Assembly (NCBI GenBank): GCA_027886185.1
Contig: WOAB01000215.1
Coordinates: 1,240,001-1,304,000, forward strand
Reading direction: 5' to 3'
From: Rheum nobile
Taxonomy: Eukaryota; Streptophyta; Magnoliopsida; Caryophyllales; Polygonaceae
Length of the DNA stretch: 64,000 bases
Made by a program: the position numbers and the translations under genes. Of the stretch, positions 55,262 through 64,000 are shown one piece after another (positions within the stretch are counted from its first letter, which is position 1; every line of letters begins with the position of its first letter). The notes under the pieces were generated by a model. That model did not search any database and was not told the DNA's origin. It saw nothing but the letters and a program-made list of their open reading frames with translations.

Positions 55262-56550
55262 ATGTCAGAAGGTGATACAAGCTCAGAGACTGCTTAACAG
55301 AAGATGCTAAGAGAGTTGCTTGCTGCCAACAAAGTCAGAGATGCGCAGATAGTCGAGCTCCTGCGTCAGAATGCAGAGCTCTTATCTCGACAACAACCGT
55401 CTTCGATCACTACAGTAGCTTCTTATCAGGGTTAGTTATAGGCAGATGAGTTGAGCGCCCTAGCCCGGGAAAAGGCAAAGGGTAAAGCCCTGATACTTCC
55501 CTCCACATCGACTCCAGACCAGCTGAAACACCTAGAGTCGCAGAAAGAAAGCACTGTAGTCCCACAGCGTCATCGACAATGACGGTCTACACAAGTAGTG
55601 ATCCGGGAGGAGAACCCTGAAGTTGTAGAGACAGATGATGAGAGTTCCCAGGAGGAACATGAAGACGATCAGGTTCATTCCAGTGGTCAACATAGGCAGG
55701 GCCGCTATCAGACATTACAGCCTCCTACAGGTCGACAACCCTGTCAGTCGTCAGGTTCGCATCTTCAGCAGCCTCCGCGTCAGCATCGTCACCGGCAATC
55801 TACTATTGTGTCGTTTGATGTTGATGCATTTCAGGATCATCAGAGTGTCCGCACTCCTATCTATTCTGATGAGGAGGATCATTTTGATGAGTACAACCAA
55901 GAGGAGGATGAGGGTCAGTTTGGGTATGCTCATGGTTTTCACCCACCATTACAGGATCCCTTTGAGTTACAGCAACACCCTACCAGCTATGTTCCACCTC
56001 ATTGCCTGCCTCAGAATCAGACAGCGTATTGGAACGATGTCCAGTACGGCAACCGACAGCCAGCTCGCCAGCACCAGCACCCCACCGCCGGCCATCAGCG
56101 TTCGTGACATCCTGCGCACGACACGCCGCCGTGTGCCGGACCACAATACGGTCATTATGCAGCTCCTCCCCAGCCTATAGCTCATCACTTCAAGCACCAT
56201 GAGGATCCTGCAGCACCGTTTCCTGACCGTCGGGCCCAACCACCTGTGCACCGCAGAGACATTAAGGTAAAGATCAAACCCTTCTTTGGTTTATATGACC
56301 CTTCTGTTTTCATTGAGTGGTTGCAGAACACAGAGCATGTACTACGACACTTGACTATCCCGGAGTATGAGAAGGCAGAGCTCGTTACCTTACATTTTGA
56401 GGGAGCTGCTCAGACCTGGTGGCATCGTATTGAGCAGCAACATTATCGCATGGGTTGGCCACCCATTACTGAATGGCATCAGCTAGTGCATATCATGACT
56501 AGGAAGTATGTGCCTTCGACCTATAAGGAGCAGATGTGGTTGGAAATAGA
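55262..56550 (+). pseudogene. element G gag (truncated)
   Basis: Starts at ATG 55262 (MSEGDTSSETA), then meets several in-frame stops (near 55294, 55436, 55580, 56105). The N-terminal half is Gln/His/Pro-rich and acidic. From 56246 a Retrotrans_gag core is recognisable: WLQNTEHVLRH, AELVTLHFEGAAQTWW and YVPSTYKEQMW. It runs directly into LTR sequence at 56543-56552, so the zinc knuckle and all of pol are lost. Confidence 0.82.
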
Positions 56551-56968
56551 TCTTTTGTTTAGAGTCGAGTAATCTCCTGAAACCCGGGCCTTGACGTCAA
56601 CAATTAACGCGTTTCTAGTTGAATTATCCTGGCGCGTTAATTCGGTTACCCATCAATTATCCGCAACCAAACACAAACCATAATCTCCATACACCTCACG
56701 GATGCCCCCATCTCCTCCACCCTAGTACAGCCGCCGAACACCACCTCTCACCAATCCTCCACCGCCCTCACTGCCTTCGCGCCACCACCTCCGCCGCATT
56801 TTCCTGCCACCACCGTGTCACCAGTCCGCCGGCTTCCAAGGGTTTTCTGAAGCCCTACGGCCTAGCCGTCCCCTCCATTCTTGTTCCGAAGAGTTGCTAC
56901 GCCCCACTACGCGTTCATCGGATCCTTTGACAACAACTTGTAGTCTTCCGTCGGGCAAGGTTACCTCA
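56543..56968 (+). repeat. element G 3' LTR remnant
   Basis: About 426 bp corresponding to the last part of 53528-54266. It ends GGTTACCTCA and is followed by the duplication CTAAA. Confidence 0.87.
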
Positions 56969-57865
56969 CTAAACCTATACCTAAGCCTAAGCGTGACAGT
57001 CACTAGGGCTAAGGGATTCAAGCACATTGGAGAATGGATTTGAGATTGTACTGTTTTGAGATTATGGATGTTGATTTCATGATTGTTAAAACATTGCATC
57101 ATGTTTGTTTTTTAAATAAAGTTTCATTATTATTTAATTGTGGTTGTGAATTAAATAAAATGTCCTAATCATTATAATCATCAAATAGGATCATCATAAA
57201 AGTTATGGTGGATGAAACCCTATTAAGTGAACTGATGTTATGAATTATGAGTTGTCCGTAGTCTAAGTCATTAAATTGGACATAAATGACTCAATACATG
57301 CTATTATGTAAGTTGATTGACAGTGCCAAGTTTCACGGGCTATAGGGACATGGAGATGTCTAATCAATTACATGGACATGTATGGTGGATACGTGTTGGG
57401 CAGACCTACCGTAAGATTCTTCAAATGGTTGTAGAATTTTAAGTTGAACTATGATTAGTAGATTCCTCATACATGAGTGCGATATACCTCTTTCTTGGTG
57501 ATTGATAGTCTTTGACATTATCAAACACCGTTGCGTAAAAGGCGGCGATAAAGGTAGTGATCAGGATTGCTGAAAATTGAGTGGGAGCTATAGTCACACA
57601 AGATTGGAGAAGTCCTCCTATTTATCTATATGCATACATGTGGATAGGAATGGTGTCTTGGTTACTTGAAGAGTAAGAACTGAAAATGCATAGTCGTGCT
57701 CAAATGGATTAATAGTAATCATTTATTTTGACAGTTCAAGCTCGGAGTTTGAGAAACAATTTGAATATTGATATGGATTAAATAAGATGTTATCATATCA
57801 TCGCATTAGACACTAAGTGGCGAAGGAATTAATATTGCACACATGTTTAAGGACAAGTGGGAGAT
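56969..57865 (+). pseudogene. element F pol end, 3' untranslated region and PPT
   Basis: After the duplication the pol frame finishes in PIPKPKRDSH-stop, the normal copia C-terminal style after ADPLTK. About 0.87 kb of non-coding DNA follows. GACAAGTGGGAGAT at the end (57852-57865) is the polypurine tract. Confidence 0.78.
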
Positions 57866-58718
57866 TGAAGGAATATGTGTCATTTAATCAAGATGACAAT
57901 AATAGAATAAGATTATAATGGAGATTAATAATCCGGATATTTTAGGTAGTCTTAGTGTTTTGCTAGAAACCAACTATGACTTATGGGATATATTAGATTT
58001 GACCCATTGCTATTATATCTGGTCCTATAAGGTCACACACAATAGAGTAATTGGGCTAGATCAAAGTATCCTGAGGCCCATTGTGGGACTGGGAATTTCG
58101 GCCAGTGTATATTGTTGGAAGAGTGGGTTATTCATCAAGTAAAAATAAAGCATCATATATTTACTTGATGACATACGAAAAGTTATCTTTTGGAAAGATA
58201 AGACATTGTATCAGCCATAATTATTCATTCCTAGTTAAAAGGATATTTATCTTATGAGATGTATGATAAGATAATATATAATTGTTATATATATACTTTC
58301 TTATTATTATAAGATAATAAAAACAATAAATAGGATAATATATATATATATTAGATATGTATATATATACTTCTTCCAAATTGAATAGCCATCCACGTGA
58401 GATTGCAATTCAAATGGAAGCCACAAAAATCCGCATTCATACGGTTGTCCACTAGTCTTGGTACAAGGGTGAGTTTTGTCTTCGTTCCCGCGTTCTAGCA
58501 AACGTAAATCAGGCGATCCAGATCCGTACTCGTGTGGGCTAAGTAGAGGAGTCACACTTGATGCTCTATTCTCCATGGTGATCCCGAAAATAAGTTTTGC
58601 ATCAAAATGTATGTTACTCTTTTATATGTAATTCGTATCAAGTTTATGCATGAGATCTTAAATTAGATGTTAGAAAATTGTTTTCTGAAATTCCGCTTAA
58701 AGCATCTAAATCCCTACA
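57866..58718 (+). repeat. element F 3' LTR (probable)
   Basis: Starts TGAAGGAATATG directly after the PPT and probably ends AATCCCTACA at 58718. The 5' LTR is not in the window, so the end is an estimate. Contains A+T-rich runs near 58270-58370. Confidence 0.6.
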
Positions 58719-58925
58719 CTTTATAGGGACAAAATTGGTTTCCTAAGTCACAATCCATATGCATGGAATAGTTGTGAAGACTTTTCTTTAGTCAAGCTAA
58801 TAATTTAGCATAAGTAACGTATAAGCTTTGGTTATAATCAATTTAATCATTTTCATTTTTAGAAAATTATTAAAAATAGCACTTGATTCCATCAATTTCG
58901 ATCTAATAAAATTTGTAGATTTATC
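58719..58925. other. unassigned flank of element F
   Basis: Short A+T-rich stretch without recognisable features, between the copia LTR and the minisatellite. Confidence 0.4.
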
Positions 58926-59327
58926 GTGGTCAAATCCACTCGGATCTTCCCAAGTATGAGTTTGAGTGTAGCGTTTGAATCCGTTTAAATCCTCACAACT
59001 ACGGGATTTTGGGTAGTTTTTGGATTCGTTCGAATCCTCGCAACTACGAGATTTCAGTGTAGTGTTTGGATCCGTTTGAATCCTCTCAACTATGAGCATG
59101 GTGTAGCGGCGAAACGATATGTTTCAAACCGACTACAGGTCTTCGATGTAGCGGAAAACGATGTGCTTCAAACCGACTACGGGTCTTCGATGTAACGGCG
59201 AAACGATGTGTTTCAAACCGATTACGGGTCTTCGATATAGCGGCGAAACAATGTGTTTCAAACCGACTGCGGATCTTTGAAGTAGCGGCGAAACGATGTT
59301 TTCAAACTGACAACGAATTTTCGTATC
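58926..59327. repeat. minisatellite, about 45-bp period, two subfamilies
   Basis: Units start GTAG or close variants at 58968, 59013, 59059, 59103, 59148, 59192, 59237 and 59282, spacing 44-46 bp. A degenerate unit precedes them from about 58926. The first three share GGATCCGTTTGAATCCTC-like and CAACTACGAG parts. The last five share GCGAAACGATGTGTTTCAAA and CGACTACGGGTCTTCGAT. Equal period and the common GTTT...ACTACGGG core suggest one array that split into two types. Confidence 0.85.
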
Positions 59328-59918
59328 TTGCTCGGTTTAAGAGATATACATGGCATTTTTAGCAATAGAGAAACAATTTTAACAAGACTACGACTGTTTA
59401 CCAATGTTGATTCTTATCACTGGAACAACCGATGCTTGATTTCTCGTGTCTCTCACGACCTTGTTTTACTATGCTTGCCTCTTTGTTGTTGTTTTTTCAC
59501 TCTTGATCTTTTTTCTTTGGAAACGAAGACCTCCTTTCAATTTGCATTGCACGGACTATATAGACTAGTTGGAAATATAAGAGACCCATGACCCATGTAA
59601 TTGGGCCCTTAATTTCCATATACTTAATTGGTCACTACACATACACCATAACATATAACATATAACATATAACATATAACATATAACATATAACATATAA
59701 CATATAAATTTGAATGGGTTAGGCGTTTTTTTCTGCATTAAGAGGATCTTGAATAGTAATTATTCCCTACATTAAATGCATTGATTAAGACTTTTCCTTT
59801 TTTTTGTCAAATGATTAAGCCTTTTCCTTTTCTTATTTTCCTTTTATCATAGGAGACATGTGACATGGCTTTTCAACTAGCCATTTGTAAACGGTAGATC
59901 ATTTTGCTTTATACCAAA
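59328..59918. other. unassigned region with (TAACATA)n array
   Basis: No gene recognised; an 87-codon frame at 59328-59591 has no known motif. A perfect heptamer array TAACATA spans 59649-59708, about eight and a half units. The Helitron terminus follows at 59919. Confidence 0.6.
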
Positions 59919-59930
59919 TTAGTGTACTAC

Positions 59931-59947
59931 CCGTGCCTTGCACGAGA
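59931..59947 (-). terminator. Helitron 3' terminal hairpin
   Basis: CTCGTGC-AAG-GCACGGG on the minus strand forms a GTGC/GCAC-centred stem near the CTAA end, the usual Helitron replication stop signal. Confidence 0.75.
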
Positions 59948-60324
59948 TTTGTTTATTCTTTCTTACATTAAAAAAAATAGTATATCAAAATTATATATTT
60001 AATCGATATAGAACTGTTATATAGAAGTAGATGAATGATAATATAAAAAAGAATTAATTGAATAAAAAATATTAAAGAGATTGACAAAATATTATCGAAA
60101 GAGAGGCGAAACTATCCATAAACTTTATATATAGTAAAATTGGCTAATTAATTTTGAAGTGGGGATAGCCACATCCCTAACATTAATACTACTAAAATGA
60201 TAAAACATAATCAAAATATTCATCTAATACATGAAAATGAAACCCTAAACATAAAATCTCGTAAGATGTTCAAAATTGCTACAAATTATGAAAAACTTCC
60301 TTGTATACTACATTGGTTGTAGTA

Positions 60325-61190
60325 TTAGATTTTTTTGTCGCATATTAAAATCTCCAAACCTTTCTTACTGGTAACTCTTGATGATGCAACATAAAACTGA
60401 CCATGAGTGAAAACAGGGCGTGGAAGACACAAACAAACATTTGCAAGTGATTGGCCCCGACTCTTGTTTATCGTCATAGCAAAAAAGACACTCAAGGGAA
60501 ATTGAATTCATTGAAACATGAACGGATATGAAGTGTTTGATGGTGACATGAGCACGCGAGGAATCAAAACTTTTCCGATATTGTTGCCTGAAATATTCTT
60601 CCTTGTTTGACATGACTGTCGAGCTGCATGATTATCAATTTTGTCCTATTACATAAACTTAATGACTGATCAATATTTTTAAGCAACATAATAAGGACTA
60701 CAACCTTAAGATTAAGTACATGATTTGGGACACCAGAACATCTAATATTGTTCAAGTAGTCAGATGTATACACACTTGCACCGTTGTATGCAAAAAAACC
60801 TGTCTTGCACATGATATCCAAATTGAGATAAACTTTCTCATCACCAAGTAACAAAGACAATATATAGTCATTAACTCTATCTACATCTTCATGTGTTGGT
60901 GCAAGAATTGTCCGTTCTTCAAAGTATTTCGAAAACAACTTATTGTCCAAAAGAGAGGAATAAACACACTTAACAATTGCTAGAATCAGATCTAAGTCAT
61001 AATCCTTCATCAATAGTTCATCAGGAATTTGTATATGTGCTTCTCCATCGTTGTCATCACCTACAATACCATCACCCATGCTTAATACCTATTCAAAAAA
61101 TTCATTTGCTTCTTGGATATCATAATCATGTACCTTATTGAATCGGCATGTTTCTTGTCAAATTAAGAACTTTACAATATTCCCACAAAT
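60325..61190 (-). pseudogene. Helitron Pif1-type helicase, C-terminal fragment
   Basis: Motifs in order on the minus strand: VLNLTRNM (near 61165), GDGIVGDDNDGEA and IPDELL (61079-61010), ILAPTHEDVDRVNDYIL (about 60905-60855), YLNNIRCSGVPNHVLNLKV (about 60755-60700), MLLKNIDQSLSLCN. Another frame then reads FFAMTINKSRGQSL and YVASSRVTSKKGLEIL (60500-60340). These are helicase motifs IV-VI of plant Helitron Rep/helicase proteins. At least one stop and two frame changes break it, and the ATP-binding motifs I-III are absent. The longest open piece is 171 codons (60564-61079). Confidence 0.85.
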
Positions 61191-61655
61191 AAGAGGAATT
61201 AATGGTGACGATTTTTTTTAGTGACATGCATTAGAGTTTATAGAGTCAAATAAGGTGGTACTTATAGATGATTAATTTTTATACATCAATACTCATAAAA
61301 AAAATCATACTATAGGAAAAAAAAATAACAATCAAAACCAGTATTGAACCACTATAGTTCTCCAAACCAAAGTTGAATGCTAAATAAAAGTCATATTATG
61401 TTATCCGAGCGAAAAAAAATGAAATATTTCTATGATAAATTTTACAAAAAACTAATTTATATAAAAATCTAAATGATACTACATAATAGTTTTAATCAAA
61501 GTGAAATGTTTCTTGTCTTTAACAATTTTTTTAGCTTAGCGGAGTATAAGTTGGTTCTTTAAATTTATGGCTAAGAGTATTGTTTGCTATATTTTTGGAA
61601 AGAATAGATTATACAAAATAATCATATGGTATGTATATTTGGCTAATATGGGCAA

Positions 61656-61688
61656 AGATTTTATTTTATTTTATTTTATTTTATTTTT
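61656..61688 (+). repeat. (TTTTA)n microsatellite
   Basis: Six pentamers TTTTA in the 5' part of the Helitron (minus-strand sense), just upstream of the helicase remnant. Confidence 0.85.
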
Positions 61689-61828
61689 GAAAAACCAACG
61701 AAAAAAATGAGAGTTGGACATGTGGCAAATTAAATACCGTGATACCACGTGGCAGCAGAAAATTTTAGTTCATTTTGGGGGCGACACGTGACGTAGTAGA
61801 TATTCTACTTTAGTAGATATATAGTAGA

Positions 61829-62109
61829 TTCTTGCTAAACATTAAAGGATATTAAGACCATTAAATATAATGGATAATAACCTTCCTTATTGTAAAATTT
61901 GATTGAAATTTTGGATACATGACAATGAGTGGACCGATCAAAAACATAATCAATTGCCCACTAATTATTTTCTTGCAATGGGGATATTGTGAGTCCATTT
62001 TGTTACAAGAACTTCTATGTGTAAATTTGAATATTATCAGCCCTTATGATTCAATCAAGACTTCATTTTTTATGTTAAATCATGAATATAAAATATTCAT
62101 CAAATTTTA
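61829..62109. other. unassigned region
   Basis: A+T-rich; a short open frame (61919-62143) has no recognisable motif and may be part of the decayed LINE that follows. Confidence 0.4.
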
Positions 62110-62630
62110 CCCATCAACAGTACTAACCAAAAGCAAATTGTAGGGCATGATTATTATTAAAGAAGACACGTGTGAGTTGTGCAATTGTGAACCAGAAATG
62201 CATGAACATATCTAGTTTAAATGCAGATTTTCCAAAGTCGTCTTGCATAGAGTTTTGACATGTGTAAAAATTGGACGCCGACATGGTAACATTCAAGATT
62301 AGATCGAGTGCATTTAAAGAGTAAAGGGGAAAAGCAACATCAAATTTTTCTTTTGGGTCTACTGCATTAGTGCTACCATTTACCACGTTTGGATATGTAG
62401 GAATACGAAAGTATTTCAACAGAGAAACATCAGTTCTATAGATTGTTCAATGATGATAATTAATCATGTATGGAATTGTGTCCTATTTAGATGGAGAAAG
62501 GTAAATTGAGAGACTTCAAAATGACTTGAAAGAGTTTAGATTAGGAGATTTTCCTTGTAATAACTAGGATTGCCTAAGGTTTTGTAAGTTTTACTTACCA
62601 TTAATGAAAATAGTTACCTTTTCATTCAAA
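62110..62630 (+). pseudogene. LINE (non-LTR retrotransposon) 3' remnant with RT zinc-binding domain
   Basis: A frame starting near 62147 reads KEDTCELCNCEPEMHEHI, a stop, then FKCRFSKVVLHRVL, matching the C-x2-C...H-x-H...C pattern of the zinc-binding domain after plant LINE reverse transcriptases. ISATIYHVWICRNTKVFQQ follows in place, as in that family. Three stops (TAG, TAG, TAA) interrupt it. The sequence ends ATTAATGAAAATAGTTACC...TTCAAAAAT near 62630, resembling a LINE 3' tail. Identification is by motif pattern only. Confidence 0.62.
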
Positions 62631-62633
62631 AAT

Positions 62634-63433
62634 TACTTAGATAGTGTGATAAACAGATACATGAAAATAAAATGCATAAACGCGTGAAATACAATGCACA
62701 AACACATGAAAATATGGTGCACAAACACTAGAATATGTGATGCACATATACGAATAACACTATAAATTACACACATATAGCTCTTTGATGCACAAATATG
62801 CTTAGTGTAGTGCACCATTAACCTATGATTCTTAGTCTGATTCACTCTCATCTTCATTGCACCATAAGAATTCAAAAAAACTTATCTATTTTCTCAAGTA
62901 AGGACTCAAAATACTCTGGTGCACATTCTTTTAAATTTGGGTGCACATTCTTTTAAATTACAAATTAGTATATCTCTAGTGCACAAAGTTTTTAAGCGTG
63001 TCAACGAATTTTATTTCAGAAAAAATGTGAATTATACAGGAAAAATCCGATCGTGCCGTTTTTCACCCTTTTAATGAAAGACAAATCTAGAGCGTTGATT
63101 TATTAAAATTCGACGGATATGACTTGTCCGCACCTAATAAATCGTTCACACTTGAGACATTCTCTATAAAAGTAGTGAGTGCAAAAGATGTTATTTTATA
63201 ATTATATTTTTCCATCATATAATTTAATAAACTAAAATGGGAAACTAATTATGTTCTGATAGTTGTCATTATATTCGTAATTATCAAGGACATAAATACC
63301 TTGATTTAAAATGTTTAGAATAAAATTATAATAACACAAAATAAAAAGGTAACACGCGTGGAATTGTTTAATAATGCGGAATGATGTGTAATTAACCCAA
63401 AAAGAATTAAGGTTGTTCGTGTTCTTTACCAGT
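62634..63433. other. unassigned region with TGCACAAA repeats
   Basis: Degenerate units of about 23 bp with TGCACAAACAC cores lie at 62671-62765. A 20-bp direct repeat containing GTGCACATTCTTTTAAATT lies at about 62920-62960. The density of GTGCAC motifs suggests a decayed DNA transposon end, but no paired terminus was found. Confidence 0.45.
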
Positions 63434-63977
63434 TAGAGATGAGTCGCGATTCGGTGGAACCAGAAAAAAACGGAACCGGCTCGAACCGAAACCGGATAAA
63501 CCTCTTATATCCGGTTTCGGTTCCAGTTTGGCAAAACCCAAAATCGGAGAACCGGAGGTTCGAACCGGGTAAACCTCTGGTTCTCAAGTTATATATATAT
63601 TTTCTATTTTTATTTTTCTGTCAATTTATGTTTTAAGTCAAATTAAGCTAAATTTTAAGTTTAAGTCTTAAAATATAAATCTTTTAAGTTTAAAGAAACG
63701 TTCACTTTATCATTATTTAAAAAAAGTAATGCCTTTTATATTTTTTTACAAAAATAATAATTATTCTTTTAATTTTATATAAAAAATGTATTTTTTCCGG
63801 TTTTGGAACCGAAACCGGATAAAACCGAAACCGGAACCGGACGGAACCGAAATCTCCGGTTTCAGATTAATTCGGTTCCGGTTCCGATTTTCATTTTTCC
63901 GGTTTTGAAACTGGAGGTTCCGGAACCGGAAACCGGTTTCGGAACCGGAAACCGGTTCCGGAACCGTGCCATCTCTA
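63434..63977. mobile_element. short hAT-type non-autonomous element (MITE)
   Basis: 544 bp with inverted ends TAGAGATGAGTCGCG and (reverse complement of right end) TAGAGATGGCACGG. The flanking octamers TTACCAGT (63426-63433) and TCACCGGT (63978-63985) agree at six of eight bases, an aged 8-bp duplication. Subterminal AACCGGAACCGG-type repeats face inward from both ends around a very A+T-rich middle. It is related in design to 41820-42972. No transposase. Confidence 0.8.
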
Positions 63978-64000
63978 TCACCGGTTCACCGAAGCATTCG

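Larger units (their letters stand above)
53528..56968 (+). mobile_element. element G: deleted Ty3/gypsy retrotransposon
   Basis: 5' LTR 53528-54266, primer site, leader, gag, then a remnant of the 3' LTR (56543-56968). A perfect duplication CTAAA flanks it (53523-53527, 56969-56973). Everything from within gag to about position 315 of the 3' LTR is missing. The join falls in the shared sequence GAAATAGA. Pol is absent entirely. Confidence 0.88.
48330..58718 (+). mobile_element. element F: decayed Ty1/copia retrotransposon, 5' truncated
   Basis: Pol fragments at 48330-48744, 51240-53527 and 56969-56995 form one collinear protein interrupted by a solo LTR (48745-51239) and gypsy element G (53528-56968), each with its own target duplication. 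A 0.87-kb 3' untranslated region, the tract AAGTGGGAGAT and a 3' LTR follow. The 5' LTR, gag and most of the protease are gone, lost at the truncated LTR on the left. The integrase and RT differ clearly from those of A and C, so this is a separate copia lineage. Confidence 0.8.
59919..61828 (-). mobile_element. Helitron, non-autonomous, minus strand, both termini present
   Basis: On the minus strand the 5' end is TCTACTATATATCTACT (from 61828), preceded by A. The 3' end is CACGGGTAGTACACTAA (to 59919), followed by T, so the insertion lies between host A and T as Helitrons require. A CTCGTGCAAGGCACGGG hairpin sits about 10 bases before the CTAA terminus. Length is 1910 bp. Only the C-terminal part of the helicase remains inside; no Rep (HUH) domain is seen. 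No target duplication is expected or found. Confidence 0.87.

Noticed and set aside
59103..59327. Regular 45-bp repeats that could suggest a CRISPR array
   Set aside because: Units are contiguous without unique spacers, in a plant nuclear context; this is a tandem minisatellite.

Overview
The window looks like intergenic nuclear DNA of a dicot-type plant. It is A+T-rich and consists almost entirely of transposable elements in various states of decay. I recognise no host protein gene, tRNA or rRNA. The plant assignment rests on the element types: Ty1/copia elements with a long gag and an extra 3' ORF (SIRE/Maximus style), Ty3/gypsy elements primed by tRNA-Asp (Athila/Tat style) or tRNA-Met, a plant Helitron with a Pif1-type helicase remnant, and hAT-type non-autonomous elements. 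The species cannot be told from the sequence.

Layout. 1-1300 is unassigned. 1306-2652 is a reverse-strand solo LTR. 2776-4302 and 45018-45600 are the two halves of a decayed transposon-type protein gene split by a four-level nest. Level 1 is copia element A (4303-45017, minus). Level 2 is gypsy element B (10590-43372, plus), sitting in the gag of A. Level 3 is copia element C (16631-39229, plus), sitting in the internal region of B. Level 4 is a three-LTR tandem gypsy element D (27162-39165, plus), sitting in the 3' LTR of C. B also carries a 1.15-kb hAT-type element (41820-42972) in its 3' LTR and a 1.07-kb insert in gag. Target-site duplications (TSDs) are visible at every level: CCGAT/CCCAT for A, GCCTT for B, CAAGG for C, GAAGG for D and TATACGGC for the hAT element. 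LTR-pair divergence read by eye falls in the nesting order: A about 8 percent, B 4-5, C about 2, D about 1.

Right of the nest. 45740-48329 is a truncated reverse LTR related to that of B. 48330-58718 is a decayed copia element F interrupted by a solo LTR (48745-51239, TSD CTTCT) and by a deleted gypsy element G (53528-56968, TSD CTAAA). Then come a 45-bp-period minisatellite (58926-59327), a (TAACATA)n array, a Helitron with both termini (59919-61828), a LINE 3' remnant (62110-62630) and a second hAT-type element (63434-63977).

Function. No element is clearly autonomous. C is closest: its gag and pol lie in one frame broken by three stop codons, all pol catalytic motifs are present, and a 513-residue 3' ORF is intact. 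B carries only gag. D carries a single ORF in which a gag-like N-terminus is joined directly to an integrase C-terminus, so protease, RT, RNase H and the integrase core are absent. A, F and G are deletion derivatives. B, D and the hAT elements would depend on proteins supplied by other copies.
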